8,023 nucleotides of DNA from an uncultured Erythrobacter sp. (GCA_947258465.1 CAMYIQ010000084.1:1-8023); one strand, 5' to 3'. Numbered from the stretch's first letter, positions 1-6,692 are shown. Notes: a model not told the origin generated them from the letters alone. Translations and numbers: made by a program.

Positions 1-345
1 GTGCGTGCCGAGGTCAATGGCGTGCCCGGCAATTTCATGATCGATACCGGCGCCACGTTGACTGCGATATCCGCGCCATTGGCCGAACGCGCGGGGCTTG
101 AACCGCGCCGCGGCGGTATTCCGATCATGCTCGGCACGGCCAATGGCACGGTCCAGGCCCATGTCGCCACGGTCGACAGCCTCACTTTCGGCAATGTCAG
201 CGCCAGCGGCACCGACGCGGCGATTGTGGAAAGTTTCGGGGATTTCAACGTCATCGGCATGAATGTGCTTGCGCGGCTGGGATCGTGGCGGGTGGAGGAC
301 AATACCCTGATCCTCTTCCCCCGCGTCGAGGATACGATTTCGTAA
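1..345 (+). CDS. Retropepsin-like aspartic protease, clan AA (3' fragment)
   Basis: This is the C-terminal 114 or so residues of a single-domain retropepsin-like aspartic protease; the reading frame is open to the left edge, so the GTG at base 1 is probably an internal valine codon. The catalytic motif is visible as FMIDTGAT, with the aspartate at visible residue 15. It is followed by a flap-like stretch (TANGTVQA) and a C-terminal hydrophobic motif, NVIGMNVLARLGSWRV, typical of the bacterial TIGR02281-type clan AA proteases. Such proteins carry one active-site aspartate per chain and work as dimers. In alphaproteobacteria they are usually anchored by an N-terminal membrane segment, which would lie outside the window. 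The frame ends at TAA. otsB starts 46 bases downstream on the same strand with no obvious terminator between, so read-through is possible, although no functional link is known to me. Substrate unknown. Confidence 0.85.
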   Translation: MRAEVNGVPGNFMIDTGATLTAISAPLAERAGLEPRRGGIPIMLGTANGTVQAHVATVDSLTFGNVSASGTDAAIVESFGDFNVIGMNVLARLGSWRVEDNTLILFPRVEDTIS

Positions 346-391
346 AATCCGCCGTTGGATCGCGCAGCACGAGCCGCTAGGCCTGCCATCG

Positions 392-1135
392 ATGGACCGT
401 TCGACCGCGCTTCCCCCACCTCCGCCAATGGGCACACTGCTTTCGCAGGGTTCCCTGGCGGTATTTCTCGATTTCGACGGAACACTGGTCGAGATCGCAC
501 CCGATCCCGATGCTATCGTCGTTCCCCCGGATCTGGGCGATCGCCTGAGGTCGCTGCGTGACAGGCTGGAGGGCCGGTTGGCGCTGGTCAGTGGGCGCGC
601 GCTTGATGATGTGGAACGGCATCTGGGCCGGCTCGACCTAGCGCGGGCCGGATCGCACGGCCTGGACCGAATCTATGCCGACGGGCGTCCCGCGGGAGAG
701 ATGCCCGAACCGTTGCCGGACGAGGTGATTGCGAAGCTGCGCAGTTTTGCCCGGGATCACGGCTTGCGTTACGAACCCAAGGCCCATGGCGGGGCGCTGC
801 ATTATCGCCAGCGGCTCCAATGCGAAAAGCAAGCGCAGGCCTTCGTTGCCGATCTTGCCGCCGCGCACGGGCTGGCCGTCAAACGCGGCAAAGCAGTGGC
901 CGAACTGGTCCGACCCGGTGCCAGCAAACGGGGCGCCGTGGAGGCGTTCATGGAAGAACCGCCCTTCATCGGCGCCATGCCGCTGTTCATCGGCGACGAT
1001 GTAACCGATGAGGATGGCTTTGCAGGTGTGGCCGATTACGGCGGTTTCGGCATCGCCGTCGGCGAACGGCACAGCGAGCGGGCACGATACAGGCTCGACA
1101 ATGTTGCTGCAGTGCACCATTGGTTGGAGATATGA
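392..1135 (+). CDS. otsB: Trehalose-6-phosphate phosphatase
   Basis: OtsB dephosphorylates trehalose-6-phosphate to trehalose in the cytoplasm, the second step of the OtsA/OtsB pathway. The 247-residue protein is a HAD-superfamily phosphatase of the usual length. Motif I is FLDFDGTLVEIAPDP, with nucleophile D27 and general acid D29; motif II is LVSGR (around 65-69); the motif III lysine is probably K179 in GASKRGAVEAF; motif IV is FIGDDVTDEDGF (199-210). The substrate cap lies between, around residues 100-175. The ATG at 392 is preceded by a weak AGG at 379-381, 10 bases away. A second in-frame ATG at 428 would drop a proline-rich dozen residues and has no better ribosome binding site, so the exact start is uncertain. 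The TGA stop shares its last base with the next gene's ATG, indicating translational coupling to the GH15 gene. otsA lies just beyond it, which strongly supports the assignment. Confidence 0.95.
   Translation: MDRSTALPPPPPMGTLLSQGSLAVFLDFDGTLVEIAPDPDAIVVPPDLGDRLRSLRDRLEGRLALVSGRALDDVERHLGRLDLARAGSHGLDRIYADGRPAGEMPEPLPDEVIAKLRSFARDHGLRYEPKAHGGALHYRQRLQCEKQAQAFVADLAAAHGLAVKRGKAVAELVRPGASKRGAVEAFMEEPPFIGAMPLFIGDDVTDEDGFAGVADYGGFGIAVGERHSERARYRLDNVAAVHHWLEI
1126..1130 (+). promoter_or_regulatory. Ribosome binding site for the GH15 gene
   Basis: GGAGA lies inside the last codons of otsB. It is 4-5 bases before the ATG at 1135 but only one base from the ATG at 1132, and it overlaps or follows the upstream TTG at 1120. 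Spacing therefore favours 1135 as the start, giving a TGATG stop/start overlap. Confidence 0.55.
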
Positions 1136-2919
1136 TGCAGGCCGATCTCGAGCTATCCCCCATCGGCAATTGCCAGGTCAGCGCGCTGGTGGATCGCGAG
1201 GGCGCCTTCGTCTGGGGGTGCGTCCCGCGGGTCGATGGCGATCCGGTGTTTTGCGCGCTGCTCAATGGCGGTACGCGTGACCGGGGCATTTGGCGCTTCG
1301 AACTCGAAGGCCAGACCAGGGCCACACAGCGCTACGAACGCAACACCGCGATTCTGGTAACCCGTCTCGAGAGTGAGGATGGCAGTGCGGTTGAAATTCA
1401 CGATTTCGCGCCGCGTTTCGAACGTTCGGGCCGGATGTACCGGCCCGTAGCCTATGCCCGTATCGTGCGGGCCGTGGCCGGCGCCCCGCGCATGCGTGTG
1501 GTGGTCGCGCCGATGAAGAATTACGGGGCGGGGCTGGCCGCAACCACCAATGGCACCAATCACGTCCGCTACCTGATCGGCCCGCAGGCCTTGCGCCTGT
1601 CGACCGATGCGCCTGTCGGCTACGTCCTCGAAGGGCGCAGCTACCGCGTGGAGAGCGACCAGCATTTCTTCCTGGGTCCGGACGAACCCTTCGTCGGCAA
1701 CATTCGCGACGAGGTGCGCCGGATGGAGGCGATGACCGCGCGGTACTGGCGGCACTGGGTGCGCGGCCTGCACATCCCGCTCGAATGGCAGGAAGAGGTG
1801 ATCCGCGCCGCGATCGCGCTCAAGCTGTGCCAGCACGAGGAAACCGGTGCGATCGTCGCCGCGCTGACCACCTCGATCCCCGAAGCGGCGAACAGCCAGC
1901 GCAACTGGGACTATCGCTATTGCTGGATACGCGACAGCTATTACACGGTGCAGGCACTCAATCGGCTCGGCGCGCTCGACGTGCTGGAGAAGTACCTCGC
2001 CTATTTGCGCAATATCGTCGACCAGGCGCGCGGGGGGCAGATCCAGCCGCTCTATTCGGTCATGGGTGCCGACGACCTTCACGAATTCGAGGCTGAACAC
2101 CTGGCCGGGTATCGCGGCATGGGGCCGGTCCGCGTGGGCAATGCCGCCTACAAACAGGTGCAGTACGATTGCTACGGCCAGATCGTCATGCCGACCGCCC
2201 AGGCCTTCTTCGACACACGTCTGCTGCGCATGGCCGACGAGCGCGATTTCGCGCATCTCGAAGAGGTGGGCGAAGCAGCCTGGACCAAGCATGACAAGCC
2301 CGATGCCGGCCTGTGGGAATTTCGCACCCGGCAGGAAGTGCACACCTATTCGGCCGTGATGTGCTGGGCGGCGTGCGACCGGCTTGCCAATGTCGCCGCG
2401 ACTCTGGGCAAAGGCGATCGGGTGGTTTTCTGGCAGAAGCGCGCCGAAGCGATCCGGGCGACTATCGAGGCGAATGCCTGGAAGAAGCAGGGTCAGCATT
2501 ATGGAGCCAGTTTCGAAAACGGTTATCTCGATGCCAGCCTGCTGCAACTGGTCGAACTGCGCTATCTCAAGCCGGACGACGAGCGCTTTCTGAAAACCTT
2601 CGCCGCTATCGAACGTGACCTGCGGCGGGGCGACCACATGCTGCGCTACGCCGCCGAAGACGATTTCGGCACGCCCGAGACCGCCTTCAATGTCTGCACG
2701 TTCTGGCTGATCGAGGCGCTCGGCCTGGTCGGTCGCCGGGAGGAAGCGCGCGAGATCTTCTGCTCGATGCTCAGCCACACGACCAGTTCGGGACTGCTTA
2801 GCGAAGATCTGGATTACGAAACCGGCGAGCTGTGGGGGAACTTCCCGCAGACCTACTCGCTGGTTGGTATTATCAATTGTGCCGGACTGTTGAGCAAACC
2901 CTGGAGCGAAGTGCGCTGA
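1135..2919 (+). CDS. Glycoside hydrolase family 15 protein (trehalase- or glucoamylase-like)
   Basis: This 594-residue protein has the two-part architecture of bacterial and archaeal GH15 enzymes: an N-terminal beta-sandwich domain (about 1-220, opening with IGNCQVSALVDREGAFVWGC) and a C-terminal (alpha/alpha)6 barrel. Barrel landmarks are RNWDYRYCWIRDS (256-268), the probable general acid E395 in DAGLWEFR, and the probable general base E557 in LLSEDLDYETGELWGNFPQ, followed by TYSLVGIIN. Family members are inverting hydrolases of terminal alpha-linked glucose; characterised ones include glucoamylases and the mycobacterial and archaeal GH15 trehalases. I see no signal peptide, so a cytoplasmic role is likely. 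Its position between otsB and otsA, overlapping both neighbours, points to trehalose metabolism, either trehalose hydrolysis or supply and turnover of glucan-derived glucose. The specific substrate is inference. The start is set at 1135 because of the ribosome binding site spacing; 1132 is the next-best choice. Confidence 0.9.
   Translation: MQADLELSPIGNCQVSALVDREGAFVWGCVPRVDGDPVFCALLNGGTRDRGIWRFELEGQTRATQRYERNTAILVTRLESEDGSAVEIHDFAPRFERSGRMYRPVAYARIVRAVAGAPRMRVVVAPMKNYGAGLAATTNGTNHVRYLIGPQALRLSTDAPVGYVLEGRSYRVESDQHFFLGPDEPFVGNIRDEVRRMEAMTARYWRHWVRGLHIPLEWQEEVIRAAIALKLCQHEETGAIVAALTTSIPEAANSQRNWDYRYCWIRDSYYTVQALNRLGALDVLEKYLAYLRNIVDQARGGQIQPLYSVMGADDLHEFEAEHLAGYRGMGPVRVGNAAYKQVQYDCYGQIVMPTAQAFFDTRLLRMADERDFAHLEEVGEAAWTKHDKPDAGLWEFRTRQEVHTYSAVMCWAACDRLANVAATLGKGDRVVFWQKRAEAIRATIEANAWKKQGQHYGASFENGYLDASLLQLVELRYLKPDDERFLKTFAAIERDLRRGDHMLRYAAEDDFGTPETAFNVCTFWLIEALGLVGRREEAREIFCSMLSHTTSSGLLSEDLDYETGELWGNFPQTYSLVGIINCAGLLSKPWSEVR
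2903..2906 (+). promoter_or_regulatory. Putative ribosome binding site for otsA
   Basis: GGAG occurs inside the final codons of the GH15 gene, 9 bases upstream of the CTG at 2916. The spacing suits initiation at that CTG. No ATG, GTG or TTG exists in the otsA frame between here and the conserved N-terminal motif. Confidence 0.45.
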
Positions 2920-4301
2920 GCACCGATCCCCGCCTTGTCGTCATCTCGAACCGCGTCGCGGTGCCCAAAGCGCGCGGCGCGGCCGGGGCGCAGGGCGGTC
3001 TTGCAGGTGCGCTCCACGCGGCGCTGAAATCGCGCAAGGGCCTGTGGTTCGGCTGGTCCGGACAGGAAAGCGGTTCCGGGCGGACCGGCCATATCGACAC
3101 GCAGACCAGCGATGGCGTGACCACCGCCACGATCGACCTCTCGCAGCGCGATATCGATGAATATTACAACGGCTATGCCAATTCGACACTCTGGCCGCTG
3201 TTCCATTATCGCCTCGATCTTGCCGAATATGAGCGCGAGACGGGCAAGGGCTACGAGCGGGTCAACGAACGGTTTGCCGAACTGTCCGCGCCGCTGATCG
3301 AGCCTGAGGATGTCGTGTGGGTCCACGACTATCACCTGATCCCGCTGGGCGAACGGCTGCGCTCGCGCGGGTTGAAGAACCGGATCGGCTTCTTCCTCCA
3401 CATTCCGTGGCCGCCCACGCGCCTTTTCGTGTCGCTGCCTTATCACGAGCGGCTGGTGCGCACGCTGCTGTATTACGACGTGGTCGGCTTCCAGACCGAG
3501 GAGTGGCTCGACAGCTTTCTGCACTATTGCGAGAACGAGCTTGGCGCCCAGGTCGACAAGGCGAGCGGCGCGGTCACGTTCGAAGGGCGCACCACGCTGG
3601 CGCGCGCCTATCCCATCGGCATCGATTGGGATCATTTCTCCCGGCTCGGTGAAACGGGTGACGCGCGGCAGGCACAGCAACGCTTGCTCAGTTCGACGCG
3701 TCGCCGCACCGCGATGATCGGGGTCGACCGGCTCGATTATTCCAAGGGGTTGCCCGAACGTATCGACGGGATCGGCCGTTTGTTCGAAAGAAATCCCGAG
3801 CGCGTGCGCGATCTTGTCTTCATCCAGATCGCGCCGCCCAGTCGTGAGGACGTCGAGAGCTATCAGGCGATCCGCGCCGAACTCGAACAGAAATGCGGCC
3901 AGATCAATGGCGCGCGCAGCGAGGTCGACATGGTGCCGATCCGCTACGTCAATCGCGGTTACAGCCATGCCGAGCTGTTCGGCTTCTTCCGCGCCGCGAA
4001 GATCGGCCTCGTCACTCCCTTGCGCGACGGGATGAACCTCGTCGCCAAGGAATATGTCGCGGCGCAGGACCCGGAGGACCCCGGAGTGCTGATCCTGTCG
4101 CGTTTCGCCGGAGCCGCCGCGCAATTGCCCGACGCCGTGCTGGTCAATCCGCACAGTCCCGACGATATCGACCATGCCATACGCACCGCGCTCGACATGC
4201 CGCTCGAAGAGCGCAAGAGCCGCTATGAGAAGATGATCGCGACGGTGCGCGACGACAATGTGCAGCACTGGACCGCGAACTTCCTGCGCGACCTTTCGTA
4301 A
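2916..4301 (+). CDS. otsA: Alpha,alpha-trehalose-phosphate synthase (UDP-forming)
   Basis: OtsA (family GT20, retaining) joins UDP-glucose and glucose-6-phosphate to give trehalose-6-phosphate in the cytoplasm, the first step completed by OtsB. Counting from the proposed start it has 461 residues, close to E. coli OtsA (474). The phosphate-binding motif LVVISNRVAVP (R13) is at the N-terminus, then GGLAGAL (27-33), WFGWSG (44-49), YYNGYANSTLWPLFHYR (83-99, with Y84 and W93), VHDYHLIPLGERLR (136-149), GFFLHIPWPP (158-167), GVDRLDYSKGLPERI (269-283, with R272 and K277) and TPLRDGMNLVAKEY (367-380, with D371 and E379). All expected catalytic and substrate residues are present. The start is odd: the only options upstream of the ISNR motif are CTG codons at 2901 and 2916 or a GTG at 2832 deep inside the GH15 gene. 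CTG 2916 overlaps the GH15 stop and gives the family-typical short N-terminus (STDPRLVVISNR), so I choose it. GTG 2832 would add 28 unrelated residues. Confidence 0.93.
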   Translation: MSTDPRLVVISNRVAVPKARGAAGAQGGLAGALHAALKSRKGLWFGWSGQESGSGRTGHIDTQTSDGVTTATIDLSQRDIDEYYNGYANSTLWPLFHYRLDLAEYERETGKGYERVNERFAELSAPLIEPEDVVWVHDYHLIPLGERLRSRGLKNRIGFFLHIPWPPTRLFVSLPYHERLVRTLLYYDVVGFQTEEWLDSFLHYCENELGAQVDKASGAVTFEGRTTLARAYPIGIDWDHFSRLGETGDARQAQQRLLSSTRRRTAMIGVDRLDYSKGLPERIDGIGRLFERNPERVRDLVFIQIAPPSREDVESYQAIRAELEQKCGQINGARSEVDMVPIRYVNRGYSHAELFGFFRAAKIGLVTPLRDGMNLVAKEYVAAQDPEDPGVLILSRFAGAAAQLPDAVLVNPHSPDDIDHAIRTALDMPLEERKSRYEKMIATVRDDNVQHWTANFLRDLS

Positions 4302-4313
4302 GGCCCGGTCCGC

Positions 4314-4339
4314 TGCGCGATTGCGCATACCCTGCGCGG
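4314..4339 (+). other. Short competing inverted repeats after otsA
   Basis: In the 55-base gap after otsA, GCGCA (4323-4327) can pair with TGCGC upstream (4314-4318, 4-base loop) or with TGCGC downstream (4333-4337, 5-base loop, extendable by G-U pairs). The stems are short and there is no T tract, so this is at best a weak transcript-end or processing structure. In DNA this GC-rich it may be chance. Confidence 0.25.
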
Positions 4340-4356
4340 CTGCCACCGTCCCGCGC

Positions 4357-5136
4357 ATGATTCGCGACGCATTTCTCGACACCCAGGGCATCCACAATTT
4401 CCGCGATTACGGCGGCTGGAAGACGCGCGGCGGCGGGACGGTGCGCACCGGCCTGCTCTACCGCTCGGGCCACCATGTCGAGGCCACCGATACGGACCTT
4501 TCGGCCATCGCCCCGCTCGGCATCCACACGGTTGTCGATTTGCGCGGGCAAAGCGAGCGTTCGGCCCATCCCTGCCGCCGGGTCGAGGGCTTCGATGGCG
4601 AAGTGGTCTTCTATGAGGGGGAGACGACCAGCAGCCCGCCGCATATGGATATCGAACCGGACACGACCGCTTCCGACTTCGCGCGCGAACGGATGCTGGC
4701 GGTCTATACTAGGATGCCCGACAATCCGGCGATGATCGACATGTTCGGCCGCTATCTCAACATCCTGGTGGAGCGGGAGGGCGCGAGCCTGGTCCACTGT
4801 TATGCCGGTAAGGACCGCACCGGCGTGGCCGCGACCATGCTGCTGCATATTCTCGGCGTGTCGGAAGACGACCAGCGCCGCGAATTTCTGCGCACCAATG
4901 ACAGCCCGACCTTCGATGTTCTCGCGCGCCAGTCGCTCCCGGGGATAGAGGCGCGGCTCGGCCGCAAGCTCGACGAAGGCGCGGCGAAGGACCTGCTCGG
5001 CGTGCGCGAGGAATATCTCGACCGCTACCTCGAGATCGCTGGCCAGCGGCATGGCAGCTTCGATGGCTATCTCGAACGGGCGATAGGTGTGGATGACGCA
5101 CTGCGCGATGCGCTGATTGCACGCTTCGTGGCGTGA
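4357..5136 (+). CDS. Tyrosine-protein phosphatase family protein (Cys-based)
   Basis: The 259-residue product belongs to the bacterial Y_phosphatase3-type family (PF13350-like, related to mycobacterial PtpB and Listeria LipA). The phosphate-binding P-loop is HCYAGKDRTG (147-156), with nucleophile C148 and the phosphate-binding arginine R154. Family landmarks around it are NFRDYGG (14-20), LYRSGHH (34-40) and VVDLRGQSER (59-68). In this family the lysine and aspartate inside the P-loop (here K152 and D153) allow activity on phosphotyrosine, phosphoserine/threonine and sometimes phosphoinositides, so the physiological substrate is unknown. No signal peptide or membrane segment is evident. The ATG at 4357 puts NFRDYGG near the N-terminus as in relatives, but no convincing Shine-Dalgarno sequence precedes it. 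The frame extends back to an ATG at 4258 within otsA, which would add 33 non-conserved residues. It lies 55 bases after otsA on the same strand and may be co-transcribed, but a role in trehalose metabolism is not shown. Confidence 0.88.
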   Translation: MIRDAFLDTQGIHNFRDYGGWKTRGGGTVRTGLLYRSGHHVEATDTDLSAIAPLGIHTVVDLRGQSERSAHPCRRVEGFDGEVVFYEGETTSSPPHMDIEPDTTASDFARERMLAVYTRMPDNPAMIDMFGRYLNILVEREGASLVHCYAGKDRTGVAATMLLHILGVSEDDQRREFLRTNDSPTFDVLARQSLPGIEARLGRKLDEGAAKDLLGVREEYLDRYLEIAGQRHGSFDGYLERAIGVDDALRDALIARFVA

Positions 5137-5197
5137 CTCTCGGTTCGGCGGTTCCCATATAGCCGCGATACCTTTTCAGACTGACGGATTTGACGAC

Positions 5198-6163
5198 ATG
5201 GCTACCCATCGCACCAAAATGCTCATCATCGGCTCTGGCCCTGCGGGATACTCCGCCGCCATTTACGGCGCGCGCGCGATGATGGAGCCGATCGTGGTGC
5301 AGGGCCTCCAACCGGGCGGCCAGCTGACGATTACCACCGATGTCGAGAACTATCCCGGCTTCGCCGATGTCATCCAGGGACCCTGGCTGATGGAGCAGAT
5401 GCAGAAACAGGCCGAACACGTCGGCACGCGGATGATGTGGGATACGATCGTCGATGTCGATCTGTCCCAGGGCTCGCCGTTCAAGGCGGTGGGCGACAGC
5501 GGCGACGAATATATCGCCGACGTGCTGGTGATCTGCACCGGCGCTCAGGCCAAATGGCTCGGCGTTCCGGGCGAACAGGAACTGGGCGGCAAGGGCGTGT
5601 CCGCCTGCGCCACTTGCGACGGGTTCTTCTATCGCGGCAAGAAGGTTGCGGTGATCGGCGGCGGCAATACCGCGGTCGAGGAAGCGCTTTATCTTACCAA
5701 CCATTCGGACGACGTCACGCTGATCCACCGCCGCGACGAGCTGCGCGCGGAGAAGATCCTGCAGGAGCGCCTGCTCAACCATCCCAAGATCACGTGCGTC
5801 TGGAACAAGACGGTCGAGAGCTTCGAGGCCGGACCGACCGGCGCGCTCGGCCATCTCAACCTGCGCGATACGGTGACCGGCGAAGACAGCACGCTGGAAG
5901 TCGACGGCGCTTTCGTCGCCATCGGCCATGCGCCCGCAACCGAGCTGTTCAAGGGCAAGCTGCCGATGGACGAGGGCGGCTACCTGCTGACCGAGCCCGG
6001 CTCACCCAAGACCGAAATCCCCGGCGTCTTCGCGGCCGGTGACGTGACCGACCATACCTATCGCCAGGCGGTGACCGCGGCCGGTATGGGGTGCATGGCC
6101 GCGCTCGATGCCGAGCGTTTCCTCGCCACGCTCGATGTGGCGGAGCGCGAAGCGGCGGAATGA
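5198..6163 (+). CDS. trxB: Thioredoxin-disulfide reductase
   Basis: TrxB uses NADPH and FAD to reduce oxidised thioredoxin in the cytoplasm, feeding ribonucleotide reductase and protein disulfide repair. The protein is 321 residues, the same as the E. coli enzyme. In order it shows the FAD dinucleotide motif IIGSGPAGYSAA (10-21), PGGQLTITTDVENYPGF (39-55), the redox-active pair C137 and C140 in SACATCDGFFYRG, the NADPH motif VIGGGNTAVEEALYL (152-166), the NADPH-phosphate-contacting HRRDELRAEKI (177-187), and the second FAD motif GVFAAGDVTDHTYRQ (276-290). Nothing essential is missing. The ATG at 5198 is chosen because it leaves the usual short lead before the FAD motif; a weak GGA lies 9 bases upstream. 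The frame stays open back to 5117, inside the phosphatase gene. The 61-base gap upstream holds a TATAGC at 5158-5163 but no convincing -35 partner, so I do not call a promoter. It is convergent with the MAPEG genes. Confidence 0.97.
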   Translation: MATHRTKMLIIGSGPAGYSAAIYGARAMMEPIVVQGLQPGGQLTITTDVENYPGFADVIQGPWLMEQMQKQAEHVGTRMMWDTIVDVDLSQGSPFKAVGDSGDEYIADVLVICTGAQAKWLGVPGEQELGGKGVSACATCDGFFYRGKKVAVIGGGNTAVEEALYLTNHSDDVTLIHRRDELRAEKILQERLLNHPKITCVWNKTVESFEAGPTGALGHLNLRDTVTGEDSTLEVDGAFVAIGHAPATELFKGKLPMDEGGYLLTEPGSPKTEIPGVFAAGDVTDHTYRQAVTAAGMGCMAALDAERFLATLDVAEREAAE

Positions 6164-6166
6164 CCC

Positions 6167-6237
6167 CCCCCGCCTGCGGGTAGGTCCGGCTGAGAGCGAC
6201 AATCTACTCAGGCGGAGGCCCCCGCCTGCGCGGGGGC
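6167..6237. repeat. GC-rich repeat element: 12-base direct repeat with internal inverted repeats
   Basis: The 84-base gap between trxB and the convergent MAPEG gene contains the 12-mer CCCCCGCCTGCG twice (6167-6178 and 6219-6230). Between the copies are CTGAG (6190-6194) and CTCAG (6207-6211), which pair with each other. CAGGCGG at 6209-6215 is complementary to CCGCCTG in either copy (6170-6176 or 6222-6228). Compact, convergent and non-coding, it resembles the repetitive extragenic palindromes common in sphingomonad genomes; whether it recurs elsewhere cannot be seen here. A run of eight C (6164-6171) directly follows the trxB stop. Confidence 0.5.
6218..6237. terminator. Perfect hairpin between convergent genes, possible bidirectional terminator
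   Basis: GCCCCCGC (6218-6225) and GCGGGGGC (6230-6237) form a perfect 8-bp all-GC stem around the loop CTGC. It lies 54 bases after trxB and 10 bases beyond the stop of the minus-strand MAPEG gene, where a shared terminator would be expected. There is no T tract on either side, so it is not a classical intrinsic terminator. It may act as a Rho-assisted or 3'-end-protecting structure, or simply be part of a repetitive palindrome. Confidence 0.45.
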
Positions 6238-6247
6238 GCATGCAGCA

Positions 6248-6682
6248 TCACAAATGGATGTCGAACACCACGATGGCGGCGTGGAAGATCAGCACCATCA
6301 GCGCCACGCTCGACAGCGCGTAGAGCACGAAGCGCACCATCACGACATTTGCGGTCGCCTGCACCAGCGAGTGGATCACCCTGAGACCGACGTAAATCCA
6401 CGCTACCAGCGCGTTCATCCCGTCGCCCGATCCGACCAATGCCAGCAGCAACGCAACCGCATAAAAGACGGTCGGTGCCTCATGCAGGTGGTTGTAATTA
6501 TGCGCTTTCCACTGGACTTCGTCGGGCAATTCCTCGTCGAGCTTCTTGGTCCGGCGCGCATCGTTGGGCTCGATCCCCGCTTCGGACATTGCCGGGATGC
6601 GGGTGGCATACATCCACAGCCACATAATCATGGTCCATACCATGAGCGCAACGACGGGCTGCAGGATTTGCGATTCGATCAT
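6248..6682 (-). CDS. MAPEG family membrane protein (second of a tandem pair)
   Basis: The 144-residue product is an integral membrane protein with four predicted hydrophobic segments (about 8-27, 70-87, 91-110 and 116-140), the layout of the MAPEG family (membrane-associated proteins in eicosanoid and glutathione metabolism). The family motif appears as WKAHNYNHLHEAPTVFYA (58-75), containing the conserved His, Asn and Glu followed by Pro, and the second conserved element is AWIYVGLRVIHS (94-105). Characterised MAPEG members include microsomal glutathione transferases, but most bacterial ones have no proven activity, so glutathione chemistry here is a family-based guess. A charged loop (about 38-57) separates segments 1 and 2. 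The ATG at 6682 is preceded by GGAG (reading the minus strand, 6696-6693) at 10 bases. That site lies just beyond the stop of the upstream paralogue, 15 bases away, so the two are probably one transcript. It is convergent with trxB. Confidence 0.85.
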   Translation of the reverse strand: MIESQILQPVVALMVWTMIMWLWMYATRIPAMSEAGIEPNDARRTKKLDEELPDEVQWKAHNYNHLHEAPTVFYAVALLLALVGSGDGMNALVAWIYVGLRVIHSLVQATANVVMVRFVLYALSSVALMVLIFHAAIVVFDIHL

Positions 6683-6692
6683 CGGTCGGGAA

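Noticed and set aside
1..3. GTG at base 1 as the true start of the aspartic protease
   Set aside because: The frame is open to the window edge and relatives have an N-terminal membrane anchor before the protease domain, so this is most likely an internal codon.
1120..1134. TTG at 1120 as the start of the GH15 gene
   Set aside because: The GGAGA at 1126-1130 lies after this codon and is correctly spaced for the ATG at 1135; the extra residues are not needed for the family N-terminus.
1153..2778. Antisense open frame of 541 codons across the GH15 gene
   Set aside because: It mirrors the codon-position GC bias of a strongly supported GH15 gene, shows no recognisable domain and lacks its own start context; long antisense frames are expected in high-GC genes.
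4258..4356. ATG at 4258 as the start of the phosphatase
   Set aside because: It would add 33 residues partly encoded inside otsA, without family resemblance; the ATG at 4357 puts NFRDYGG at the usual position.
2853..4397. Antisense open frame of 514 codons across otsA
   Set aside because: otsA on the plus strand carries every GT20 motif; the reverse frame has no recognisable motif and is a composition artefact.
5137..5197. Promoter for trxB around TATAGC at 5158-5163
   Set aside because: No convincing -35 box at suitable spacing; one hexamer match is too little to call.
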